From positions 556,192 through 620,191 of the forward strand of contig NZ_CP009312.1 of NCBI RefSeq assembly GCF_001293125.1: 64,000 nt of DNA. The letters run 5' to 3'. The notes beneath the pieces are model-generated. The model did not search any database. It saw only the letters and a program-made list of their open reading frames with translations, and was not told the DNA's origin. Positions 28,696 through 37,760 of the stretch are shown here, piece after piece. Each line of letters begins with the position of its first letter. Position 1 is the first letter of the stretch. Position numbers and translations under genes: made by a program. Source of the DNA: Lawsonella clevelandensis. Its GTDB lineage: Bacteria; Actinomycetota; Actinomycetes; Mycobacteriales; Mycobacteriaceae.

Positions 28696-30396
28696 CTAGG
28701 GAAGTTCGCGGTACGGGTCATCAACCCACCGCCAGGTAGCGTGCCGTTTATCGGAACCGGGTGAGCGTGCCAGGGTAACGACCAGGCTACGCTCAACCAG
28801 GCGTTCCACTACACCGCCGCCCCACTCCACGACCACAACCGAATCGGTCAGTTCAGTATCGAGGTCCAGGGCATCAAGTTCATCGAGGAGGGCTTCCCCC
28901 GCGTTGGGGTCATCCTCCATCCCGTCGAGCAGCCGGTAGGCATCCACATGCACCATGCCAACTCCACCCGGGGTGCCCGGCCGATGGCTCCGAGCAATCA
29001 CAAACGTGGGCGAGGTGACGCGCCCCTGTACGCCCAGTCCTTCGGAGATACCGCGCGCCAGCACTGTCTTGCCAGCACCCAAAGCACCATCTAGCACCAC
29101 CACATCGCCGGCACGCAGCTGGGCAGCAAGCTCTCGCCCCAACTGGAGAGTGTCTTCCACGGTGGACAGTTTACGCAGACCTGCGGGGCCAGCGGGATGT
29201 GCTTCAGCACTACTAGAGGCACGGGTGGGAGTGACCGGTCGGTGTTCGTAGCGGCGTGTGGTGCGGCCGCCCACGGCACAAATAACCTCGTAGGGAATGG
29301 TGCCAATAAGGTTGGCCCAGTCCAGCGCAGTCAGTTCACCACGGCTACCGTCACCGAAGAGGAACGCTTCATCGCCCTGGGACACTCCCCCGCCATCATC
29401 TCCCAAATTGACGACAATCTGGTCCATGGAGATACGCCCTACCTCCGGGAAACGCTTCCCATTGATGGTGACCTCCAACTGGTTGGTAAGGCGACGGTCA
29501 ATACCATCGGCGTACCCGCATGGGACAATAGCGGTCACGGTATCGGCGGGGGCATGCCAGTCGTGGTTATAGGACACTCCGGCGCCCGCTGGGAAGGGTT
29601 TGGTGAGGGTGACGGCCGCTGACCAGGTCAGTGCTGGAACAAGATCGAGGTCGCCCAGCTCCGGCATGGGTGAGATACCATAGATGCCCAACCCAGGGCG
29701 TGCAAGCTCAAAGCCCATCCCCCCATGGGTGAGAAGTGCGGCAGTGTTGGCGTGGTGGTTGTGGTCAAGACGGAGCCCGGCGCGACGCCCGTGATCGATA
29801 GCGACTCGGAGTCCCTCTGCCTGCCGATCGGTTACCGGGTTGCCGAGTTCATCGGCACTGGAGAAGTGGGCCATCAGCCCACGAATATGTACCATTCCGC
29901 TGGCTTCCGCCTCACAGAGGCGAGGCAATAGTGTGTTCCATTGGTGGCTGGTAAAACCGGAGCGGCCCATACCGGTGTCGAGTTTGATGGTGAGGGAGGC
30001 GCTGATACCGGTGTTTTTGACGGCGGCGAGAACAGCATCCAATTGCCATTCTGCAGCGACGGCAATCATGAGGTTGGCGCGGAGGGCTTCTTCCACGGGT
30101 GTGGAGGGCCCCCACATCCAGAAGAGGATGGGGGCGTCGACGATACCGGCGTTGCGTAGCTGCATGGCCTCTTCGTAGGTGGCACAGCCAAGCTCCACGG
30201 CGCCAGCGGCTAGGGCAGTCTTCGATACCTCAATAGCACCGTGACCGTAGGCATCCGCCTTCACCACCGCCATGATTTGGGTATCACCGGCGAACCGTTG
30301 CATGACGCCGATATTGTGGGCGATGGCGTCCAGGTTGACGGTGGCGAAAAGCTGGGTGGAGGGGGTGAGAATGGTCTCACCGGTGTATAAGGTCAC
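28696..30396 (-). CDS. alr: Alanine racemase fused to TsaE ATPase
   Basis: One uninterrupted 566-codon frame encodes two enzymes. Residues 10-385 are a PLP alanine racemase: Lys46 in VVKADAYGHG forms the Schiff base and Tyr276 in GVSYNHDW is the second base. Racemase output, D-alanine, feeds peptidoglycan synthesis. After a Ser/Ala/Pro-rich linker (390-408), residues 409-566 are TsaE, the ATPase that drives the TsaBD complex, with Walker A GALGAGKT (437-444), the SPTFVIARSH segment and VVVEWGGGV. In related bacteria alr and tsaE are neighbouring separate genes. The GTG start has a weak ribosome site. No stop or frame change separates the halves. Confidence 0.9.
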   Translation of the reverse strand: MTLYTGETILTPSTQLFATVNLDAIAHNIGVMQRFAGDTQIMAVVKADAYGHGAIEVSKTALAAGAVELGCATYEEAMQLRNAGIVDAPILFWMWGPSTPVEEALRANLMIAVAAEWQLDAVLAAVKNTGISASLTIKLDTGMGRSGFTSHQWNTLLPRLCEAEASGMVHIRGLMAHFSSADELGNPVTDRQAEGLRVAIDHGRRAGLRLDHNHHANTAALLTHGGMGFELARPGLGIYGISPMPELGDLDLVPALTWSAAVTLTKPFPAGAGVSYNHDWHAPADTVTAIVPCGYADGIDRRLTNQLEVTINGKRFPEVGRISMDQIVVNLGDDGGGVSQGDEAFLFGDGSRGELTALDWANLIGTIPYEVICAVGGRTTRRYEHRPVTPTRASSSAEAHPAGPAGLRKLSTVEDTLQLGRELAAQLRAGDVVVLDGALGAGKTVLARGISEGLGVQGRVTSPTFVIARSHRPGTPGGVGMVHVDAYRLLDGMEDDPNAGEALLDELDALDLDTELTDSVVVVEWGGGVVERLVERSLVVTLARSPGSDKRHATWRWVDDPYRELP

Positions 30397-30413
30397 GGCC
30401 TCATCTTAGTCTC

Positions 30414-32483
30414 TTACTTAAAGAAACCCTTAAGCACTGTCCCAAGGATCTTCTTTCCACCATTGTCTTTCACCAACTCACGCGACAGTTGGGTACCCAG
30501 GGATCGGGCGAAGGAATTGGCGGCTTTGGAGGCAGCACCCCGGAATCCGGTACGGGCCCGACGCTCCGCGTCCCGCTCTTCTTCCCGCCGGCGGCGCTCT
30601 TCTTCGCGACGCCGCTTCTCTTCTTCCTTGGCCTGCTTTTCGGCCTCTTTGCGGGCTTTTTCTTCCGCTTCCGCCTTGGCTGCTGCGGCCGCGGCGGCCT
30701 CTGCTTCCTCTTGCCGCTTCTGCGCTTCAGCACGAAGCTTCTCAAAGGCGGACTCTCGGTCTTCCGGCGTCATGTATTTGACGGCTAATGCGGAGGCTTC
30801 TACGGCTTTCTTGACCTGTGCATTATCGACAGGCCCCATCACCGACTGGGGTGCCCACAATTTGGTGGGGGCAACTGGGCTGGGGCGGCCTTTCTCGTCG
30901 AGGATCGTGACGATGGCTTCACCCACACCTAGCGAAGTGAGGAGTTCTTCGAGGTCGAAGTCGGAGACGGGAAAAGTGGAGACAGTGGCACGCAGCGCTT
31001 TGGCGTCCTTCGGGGTGAAAGCACGAAGCGCATGCTGGACCCGCGAGCCCAACTGGCCCAGTACCTCTTCGGGGATGTCAGTGGGAGTTTGGGTGAGGAA
31101 GTAGATACCTACGCCTTTGGAGCGGATGAGTTTCACTACTTGTTCCACCTGTGCCAGGAATTCTTTGGAAGCGCCTTCGAAGAGCAGGTGCGCTTCGTCA
31201 AAGAAGAACACCAGTTTCGGCTTGTCTGCATCTCCAACTTCCGGCAGAGTGCGGAAGAGGTCGTTGAGAAGCCACATGATGAAGGCGGAGACGAGGGCGG
31301 GTTTCTCGGACATATTCGTCATCCGCAGGAGGCTGATGACACCACGTCCATCCGCTGCAGTGCGGAGGAAGTGAGCGGTGTCGAAGGCGGGAAGGCCGAA
31401 GAATACGTCTCCGCCCTGGGCGGCGAGGGCGGCGACAGAGCGGAGGATGACCCCGGCAGTGGGACGACTAACCCCACCAATGCTGTTCAGCTCGGTTTTG
31501 CCTTCGTCAGTGGAGGTAAGGAAGGTGACGACTTCTTGGAGGTCTTTGAGATCGTCGAGGGCCATAGTGCGTTGTTCGCAATACTCGAAGATGAGTTGGA
31601 GTGCCTCAGTTTGGGTGGCGTTGAGGCCGAGTGCGCGGGAGAGCAGGAGCGCCCCAAAATTCTGGACGGTGGTGCGGACGGGTGCGCCGGGGGCGCTCTC
31701 ACTGGATACCCCTAGTGTGAGGAACTCGGTGGGGTACCCGGTGGGCTGCCAACTGCTTTGCCCTTGAGCGGTGGTACGCGCCTGGAGCTTCTCAGAGGGC
31801 GCCCCGGGGGACATGAGTCCGGAGAGATCGCCTTTCACATCAGTGATAAAGACGGGGACGCCGGCAGCGGAGAGGCCCTCTGCCATAAGTTGCAGAGTGC
31901 GGGTTTTACCGGTACCGGTGGCTCCCGCAACCAAACCATGCCGGTTCATCATGCGGAGCGGCAGTGAGATAGTGATATCCGGGTAGTTGTGGCCGTCAAT
32001 GAGGGCACAACCGAGTGGCATGGTGGGAGTGTCGAAGGAGTATCCGGCGGCGATAGTGCCAGCGCGGGGGTCTGCCGGGGGCTCATGTGTGGAGGGCGTG
32101 ACGGCCGGCTCTGTGGTTTCCGCTGCTTTCTCAGCAGTGTCGTCCGATGCAGCGGCGGGGGCCGCAGGGGGAGCTACCGCGTCTGGTGAAGCCGCGCCCA
32201 GCGCTGCATTAACTTCTACAGCGGCACCTTCCGCTTCTTTAGCTGCGGCCTCGTCGGTTTTAGTGACCGCGGTTGAGTCTGCGGCAGCTGCCTCTTTGCG
32301 TAGCACTTCTGCTTCTGTCTGGTCTGTGGTGGAAGCGAGTTTCGCCTGTAGTTCGGCGGCCTTCACCGCAGCTTCGGCGGCAGCTAGCTTGGCAGCTGCA
32401 GCTTCTGCACGGAGGCGGGCGAGCTCTGCCTCCTGAGCAGCGTTACGGGCAACTTCGGCAGGGGACGTAAAGTTCTCAGACAT
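30414..32483 (-). CDS. HerA-like ATPase (DUF853) with charged coiled-coil ends
   Basis: The 689-residue protein has a FtsK/HerA-type ATPase core (about residues 150-530): Walker A GATGTGKTRTLQ, Walker B LVFFFDEAHLL, and sensor FLTQTPTDIPEEVLGQLGSR, matching the DUF853 family whose role is unknown. Residues 10-150 are an Ala/Glu/Lys coiled coil plus a disordered linker. The C-terminus has a second Lys/Arg/Glu coiled coil, then GFRGAASKAANSFARSLGTQ. ATG 32483 is chosen; the frame is open to 32666 inside nnr, but that part has no relevant features. It lies between nnr (10-base gap) and alr::tsaE. Confidence 0.85.
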   Translation of the reverse strand: MSENFTSPAEVARNAAQEAELARLRAEAAAAKLAAAEAAVKAAELQAKLASTTDQTEAEVLRKEAAAADSTAVTKTDEAAAKEAEGAAVEVNAALGAASPDAVAPPAAPAAASDDTAEKAAETTEPAVTPSTHEPPADPRAGTIAAGYSFDTPTMPLGCALIDGHNYPDITISLPLRMMNRHGLVAGATGTGKTRTLQLMAEGLSAAGVPVFITDVKGDLSGLMSPGAPSEKLQARTTAQGQSSWQPTGYPTEFLTLGVSSESAPGAPVRTTVQNFGALLLSRALGLNATQTEALQLIFEYCEQRTMALDDLKDLQEVVTFLTSTDEGKTELNSIGGVSRPTAGVILRSVAALAAQGGDVFFGLPAFDTAHFLRTAADGRGVISLLRMTNMSEKPALVSAFIMWLLNDLFRTLPEVGDADKPKLVFFFDEAHLLFEGASKEFLAQVEQVVKLIRSKGVGIYFLTQTPTDIPEEVLGQLGSRVQHALRAFTPKDAKALRATVSTFPVSDFDLEELLTSLGVGEAIVTILDEKGRPSPVAPTKLWAPQSVMGPVDNAQVKKAVEASALAVKYMTPEDRESAFEKLRAEAQKRQEEAEAAAAAAAKAEAEEKARKEAEKQAKEEEKRRREEERRRREEERDAERRARTGFRGAASKAANSFARSLGTQLSRELVKDNGGKKILGTVLKGFFK

Positions 32484-32493
32484 ACTGAGAATT

Positions 32494-34116
32494 CTACTGG
32501 AGAGTGTCCTCTCCCCCGGCCTGCACGTCACGGATTGCCGCTGATATCGAGAGGGAAATCTCAGAGGCAGTAACGGGTGCCCCATGGGGCAACTGTGCTC
32601 CTTCGTCAACCAAATAATCCAGCGTGTGCCAGGTTTGTCCGCCCATGGCGGCGAGGAGTGCTGCACGTGAGTGAACTCGGACGGCCATCGCTGCCGATTC
32701 TTCGACGGATCGGCCTACCACCATACCGTGTGCCACTATGGCGCCGATGAGGCCCGTCAACACATCGCCACTACCGGGTGTTGCAGCCCAGGAGGATCCA
32801 GTGTCTTCGGCAAAGACTCCTCCTGGTCCCGCAATGTAGGTGGTGCGGCCTTTGAGAAGGATGCTTATGGTGATGCCTTGGTTTTCCCACGCTTTCTGGC
32901 AGGCGGTAACGGCGGCAGGGCGTCCCATACGCTCAATATCTGCGACGGAGGTGGGCAGGGGGTAGTGTGGGGTCTCCGGGTAGGACGTGCAGAGGCGGAG
33001 GAATTCACCGGTATGCGGGGTGAGGAGGGTTACGGCGTCGCGGGGGCGTTTGTCCATCAGCTCTGGGGTGTTCGAGATGAGGGTGATGGCGTCGGCGTCC
33101 AGCACTATCGGTACTTCTTGTTTGAGAATCCAGCTGAGGCGGTCGTAGGCGCCTTCATCGGTCCCCATGCCGGGCCCTGCGATCCACGCGTTCACACGGC
33201 CTGCTTGTTTGGGTGAGCCGGTGCAGACGGTATCGGGCCGGTGGGAGAGGACGAGGTCGGAGACGGAGCCGGTGTAGCGCACCATGGCGGAGCTGGCGTG
33301 GGCTGCTCCTGAGACGGTCAGGAGGGCTGCTCCCGGATAGGCGGCAGAACCGGCGCACACACCGACAACGCCGGTGGTGTATTTGTTGTCGCTGACACCA
33401 GGGATGGGCCACTGAGCGGCAACGTCGGCGTCGGAGAGCACCTGCATGACGGGGGTTTCACCGCTGAGGTCGAGGCCAATGTCGACGAGCGAAATGCGGC
33501 CGCAGGATGGGCCAGCGAGGACGTGGCACGGTTTTAGGGCCCCGAAGGTGACGGTGGCAACGGGGTGGACGTGGGGGGCATGCCGTACCCCCGTATCGGG
33601 GTCGATACCGGAGGGGATATCAACGGAGACGATGGGTACGTGGGCGTCGTCGAGGAGGCCGATGACGGTACTGGCGGGTTCGCGGAGAGGGCCCCGTCCA
33701 CCGATCCCAACAATGCCATCTAACGCGAGGTCGGTGGTGTGGATGGCGGCAGTGAGAGCAGTGTTTGCAGAGAGGTCTGTCTCTTCTGGGGGCAGGGGGA
33801 TGACGTGTCCATGGACCGCCCGAAGGGCGGCGAGACCAGCGGCATGGGTGTGGTCGGGGTTGAGGAGGACCGCGGTGACGGCAGCTCCTTTCCCGCGTAG
33901 GTAGGTGCCGGCCCAGAGGGTATCTCCACCGTTGTCGCCGGCACCGACGATGAGCAGAATGTGACTGCCGTAGACGGTTCCGCAGCGACGGCGGATTTCG
34001 TCTAGGACGTGAATGTAGAGGCCGTAGGAGGCACGCCGCATGAGGTCTCCCTCCGGGAGGGAAGCCAGTAGGGGCGCTTCGGCTGCGCGGATACTGTCGG
34101 CGGTATAGACGTTCAT
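32494..34116 (-). CDS. nnr: Bifunctional NAD(P)H-hydrate epimerase / ADP-dependent dehydratase
   Basis: This enzyme repairs hydrated NAD(P)H. The N-terminal epimerase domain (1-210) has GAGDNGGDTLW and VDIPSGIDPDTG. The C-terminal ADP-dependent dehydratase domain (from about 235) has AGPGMGTDEG, LTPHTGEFLRL and TPGSGDVLTGLIGA. ATG 34116 overlaps the stop of the upstream membrane protein gene as TGATG, which implies coupled translation. At 540 residues it has the usual fused length. Confidence 0.92.
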   Translation of the reverse strand: MNVYTADSIRAAEAPLLASLPEGDLMRRASYGLYIHVLDEIRRRCGTVYGSHILLIVGAGDNGGDTLWAGTYLRGKGAAVTAVLLNPDHTHAAGLAALRAVHGHVIPLPPEETDLSANTALTAAIHTTDLALDGIVGIGGRGPLREPASTVIGLLDDAHVPIVSVDIPSGIDPDTGVRHAPHVHPVATVTFGALKPCHVLAGPSCGRISLVDIGLDLSGETPVMQVLSDADVAAQWPIPGVSDNKYTTGVVGVCAGSAAYPGAALLTVSGAAHASSAMVRYTGSVSDLVLSHRPDTVCTGSPKQAGRVNAWIAGPGMGTDEGAYDRLSWILKQEVPIVLDADAITLISNTPELMDKRPRDAVTLLTPHTGEFLRLCTSYPETPHYPLPTSVADIERMGRPAAVTACQKAWENQGITISILLKGRTTYIAGPGGVFAEDTGSSWAATPGSGDVLTGLIGAIVAHGMVVGRSVEESAAMAVRVHSRAALLAAMGGQTWHTLDYLVDEGAQLPHGAPVTASEISLSISAAIRDVQAGGEDTLQ

Positions 34117-34511
34117 CAGTGTTCTCTCTCTGGCAGAGGTACCCAAAGGAACGCGAAACCCAGCGCGGCGAAGATCACCACCCAACCACCCAGTCGGATG
34201 ATGGTGGCTTCGCCTCCCATCGGTATGGCTTGCGCGAGGACGCTTGCGACCAAAGTGACGAGGCTGAGCACGCTTGTGGTAATACGGGCCCAGATGTGAC
34301 CCCGAGCGAGGTACCACAGCACCACCACAATGGCGACGAAGCACACTGCGGCGGCTGCGGGGATCATTCCGGCACCGCCATTTGTCGGTTCTTGGGCGCG
34401 CGCAACTACCACGGTGGCGATTGCGGCCCCCAGGAGGAGGACCAAGATGTTGCACACGACGGCGATGGGGAGGGCGGCGCGGGTGTCCAGCCCTGCGATC
34501 CAACGACGCAT
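34116..34511 (-). CDS. Small four-helix membrane protein
   Basis: I do not recognise a family. The 131-residue protein has four predicted membrane helices: ALPIAVVCNILVLLLGAAIA, AAAVCFVAIVVVLWYLA, ITTSVLSLVTLVASVLA and WVVIFAALGFAFLWV. ATG 34511 is preceded by AGGAG at eight bases. It lies 11 bases after glmS and overlaps nnr, so it is part of the operon. Conserved position between glmS and nnr suggests a role linked to the cell envelope; this is inference. Confidence 0.75.
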   Translation of the reverse strand: MRRWIAGLDTRAALPIAVVCNILVLLLGAAIATVVVARAQEPTNGGAGMIPAAAAVCFVAIVVVLWYLARGHIWARITTSVLSLVTLVASVLAQAIPMGGEATIIRLGGWVVIFAALGFAFLWVPLPEREH

Positions 34512-34522
34512 GGCTTCAGCTC

Positions 34523-36400
<1,878 letters not shown>

Positions 36401-36554
36401 ACCTACACCCTACTTGGTCGGAGTCCCTAGAGTCGCCTTGAGCTGACCTGTTGCCCGCTCTTTTTTACCACTGCTGTGGATTTCGGGAGATTCTGTGGCA
36501 TGTTTCCCTCAATCTCTACGTTTCTTGGGGGTGTTATTGACTAGGCTTAGGGAC

Positions 36555-37415
36555 GTGGCTACGAAATTGAAGAAACTAGTTTCTGATCTCTCTTACATTG
36601 GTCCGAAGCGCGTGATGCGCGGCGACCTGTCCGATGCCCATCTCGAGGGTGTCGTTTTCGCTCCGACGGGACGTACTTCGGTGCCTACTGTCATTGTTAT
36701 TCCTGACTGGTTAACCCCGGTGGGCGCGTACCACGAGTTGGCACGCCATCTTGCTTCGTGGGGTATGGCCTGTGTGGTGCCCAAGTTGAAGAACAATGGG
36801 CTGAATGATGCTGCTGATATGACTGAGCAAGTGGCGGCGTTGGTGCAGACCTTGCGAGGTGTGCAGTTGGGTAATGGCACAGCGCAGTTGGATGGCGACA
36901 AGGTAGCATTGTTGGGCCATGGTCTGGGTGGTGCTGTGGTGGCAGAAACTGCTGCTAAGGGTGTGCCGTTGAAGGCTGTGGTTGCCGCCTATCCAACTGA
37001 GGCGTCACCGTCTCCGCTGGAGTACACGGTTCGTGCCACAGTTCCTGCTTTGGTGATTACTCCGGAGTTCCCGCCGCTGTTGTCGGTTGATGTGTCGGAG
37101 GATTTTGCTCATTCCTGGGGCGCGTCTGTGGTGATGCGGAAGGTTCCGGGTTGTACTCGTATGGGTATGACGGGGAATAGCTTGCTGGAGCGTTTTGGTC
37201 TTTCGGAGACGAATGACAAGAAGCCTTTGCGCGCGCAGACGGCGCTGATGACCGGCTACCTGTGGTACCAGTTGACGGGCGAGAAGGATTTCAAGGGTTT
37301 TGCGGCTCTGGATTCTGACATCGCTGGGACTGAAGTGGTGCTGACGGAGCAGCAGGAGAATGATGACGCTGCTCCGAAGCGGTCGAAGCGTCCGTTCGCC
37401 CGGTTGGTTCGTTAG
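36555..37415 (+). CDS. Alpha/beta hydrolase, dienelactone-hydrolase-like
   Basis: The 286-residue protein is an alpha/beta hydrolase: strand VPTVIVIPDWLTPVGAYHELAR and a nucleophile elbow GHGLGG. The central residue of the elbow is Leu where Ser or Cys is expected, so the catalytic nucleophile may be missing or lie elsewhere. The C-terminus carries a Lys/Arg-rich tail (PKRSKRPFARLVR). I take GTG 36555 as start; a -10-like TAGGCT ends eight bases before it, so the message may be leaderless. An earlier ATG (36495) precedes this element. The gene is closed by a strong terminator. Function unknown. Confidence 0.72.
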   Translation: MATKLKKLVSDLSYIGPKRVMRGDLSDAHLEGVVFAPTGRTSVPTVIVIPDWLTPVGAYHELARHLASWGMACVVPKLKNNGLNDAADMTEQVAALVQTLRGVQLGNGTAQLDGDKVALLGHGLGGAVVAETAAKGVPLKAVVAAYPTEASPSPLEYTVRATVPALVITPEFPPLLSVDVSEDFAHSWGASVVMRKVPGCTRMGMTGNSLLERFGLSETNDKKPLRAQTALMTGYLWYQLTGEKDFKGFAALDSDIAGTEVVLTEQQENDDAAPKRSKRPFARLVR

Positions 37416-37439
37416 TTTCTTTTTCTGAGCTCAAGACAT

Positions 37440-37473
37440 AAGTGGTGGCCCCGGTTGGGGCCACCACTTTTTT
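37440..37473 (+). terminator. Strong rho-independent terminator
   Basis: A 13-bp perfect stem (37440-37452 with 37457-37469) with a GGTT loop is followed by a T-run, 25 bases after the hydrolase stop. On the other strand there is no T-run, so it acts mainly on the plus strand. Confidence 0.92.
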
Positions 37474-37539
37474 GGGAGCCTCCCCTCTCCCGATTGAGGG
37501 CACATGTTGGGAGAGAGGTGGAAAGCAACCGTCTTGGGG

Positions 37540-37758
37540 CTAGAGCTGATCTAGCATCTTCAGGGTCTCCGGTTCGAGCTCGATGTAGCCGGCTTTTGCA
37601 AGTTCCTTGAAGTTATGAAGGCACTCGATGATTTCTTCGGTTTCTTCTTCAGAGAATTCAAAGGGTTCATCCTCGCTGATTGGCCGAAAACAGCTTTCTA
37701 CATCGTCTTCGCTAATATTTTGATGAACTTTCCGCTGGGGTTGATCGAAGAGCGACAT
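37540..37758 (-). CDS. Small acidic protein, third gene of a putative type VII secretion cassette
   Basis: I do not recognise this 72-residue protein. It is very acidic (FEFSEEETEEIIECLH in the middle) and looks helical. The ATG at 37758 has GGAAGGTGG upstream and lies two bases after the stop of the 791-residue gene, so the two are co-translated. Possible roles are a chaperone or immunity partner of the large protein; that is inference from position, size and charge only. No membrane segment or signal peptide. Confidence 0.6.
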   Translation of the reverse strand: MSLFDQPQRKVHQNISEDDVESCFRPISEDEPFEFSEEETEEIIECLHNFKELAKAGYIELEPETLKMLDQL

Positions 37759-37760
37759 CG

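Noticed and set aside
32484-32666. N-terminal extension of the HerA-like ATPase into nnr
   Set aside because: The extension is nnr read in another frame and has no ATPase-like or coiled-coil sequence.
36401-36554. glmS riboswitch/ribozyme
   Set aside because: No conserved ribozyme core or long structured leader was seen in the 154-base gap.
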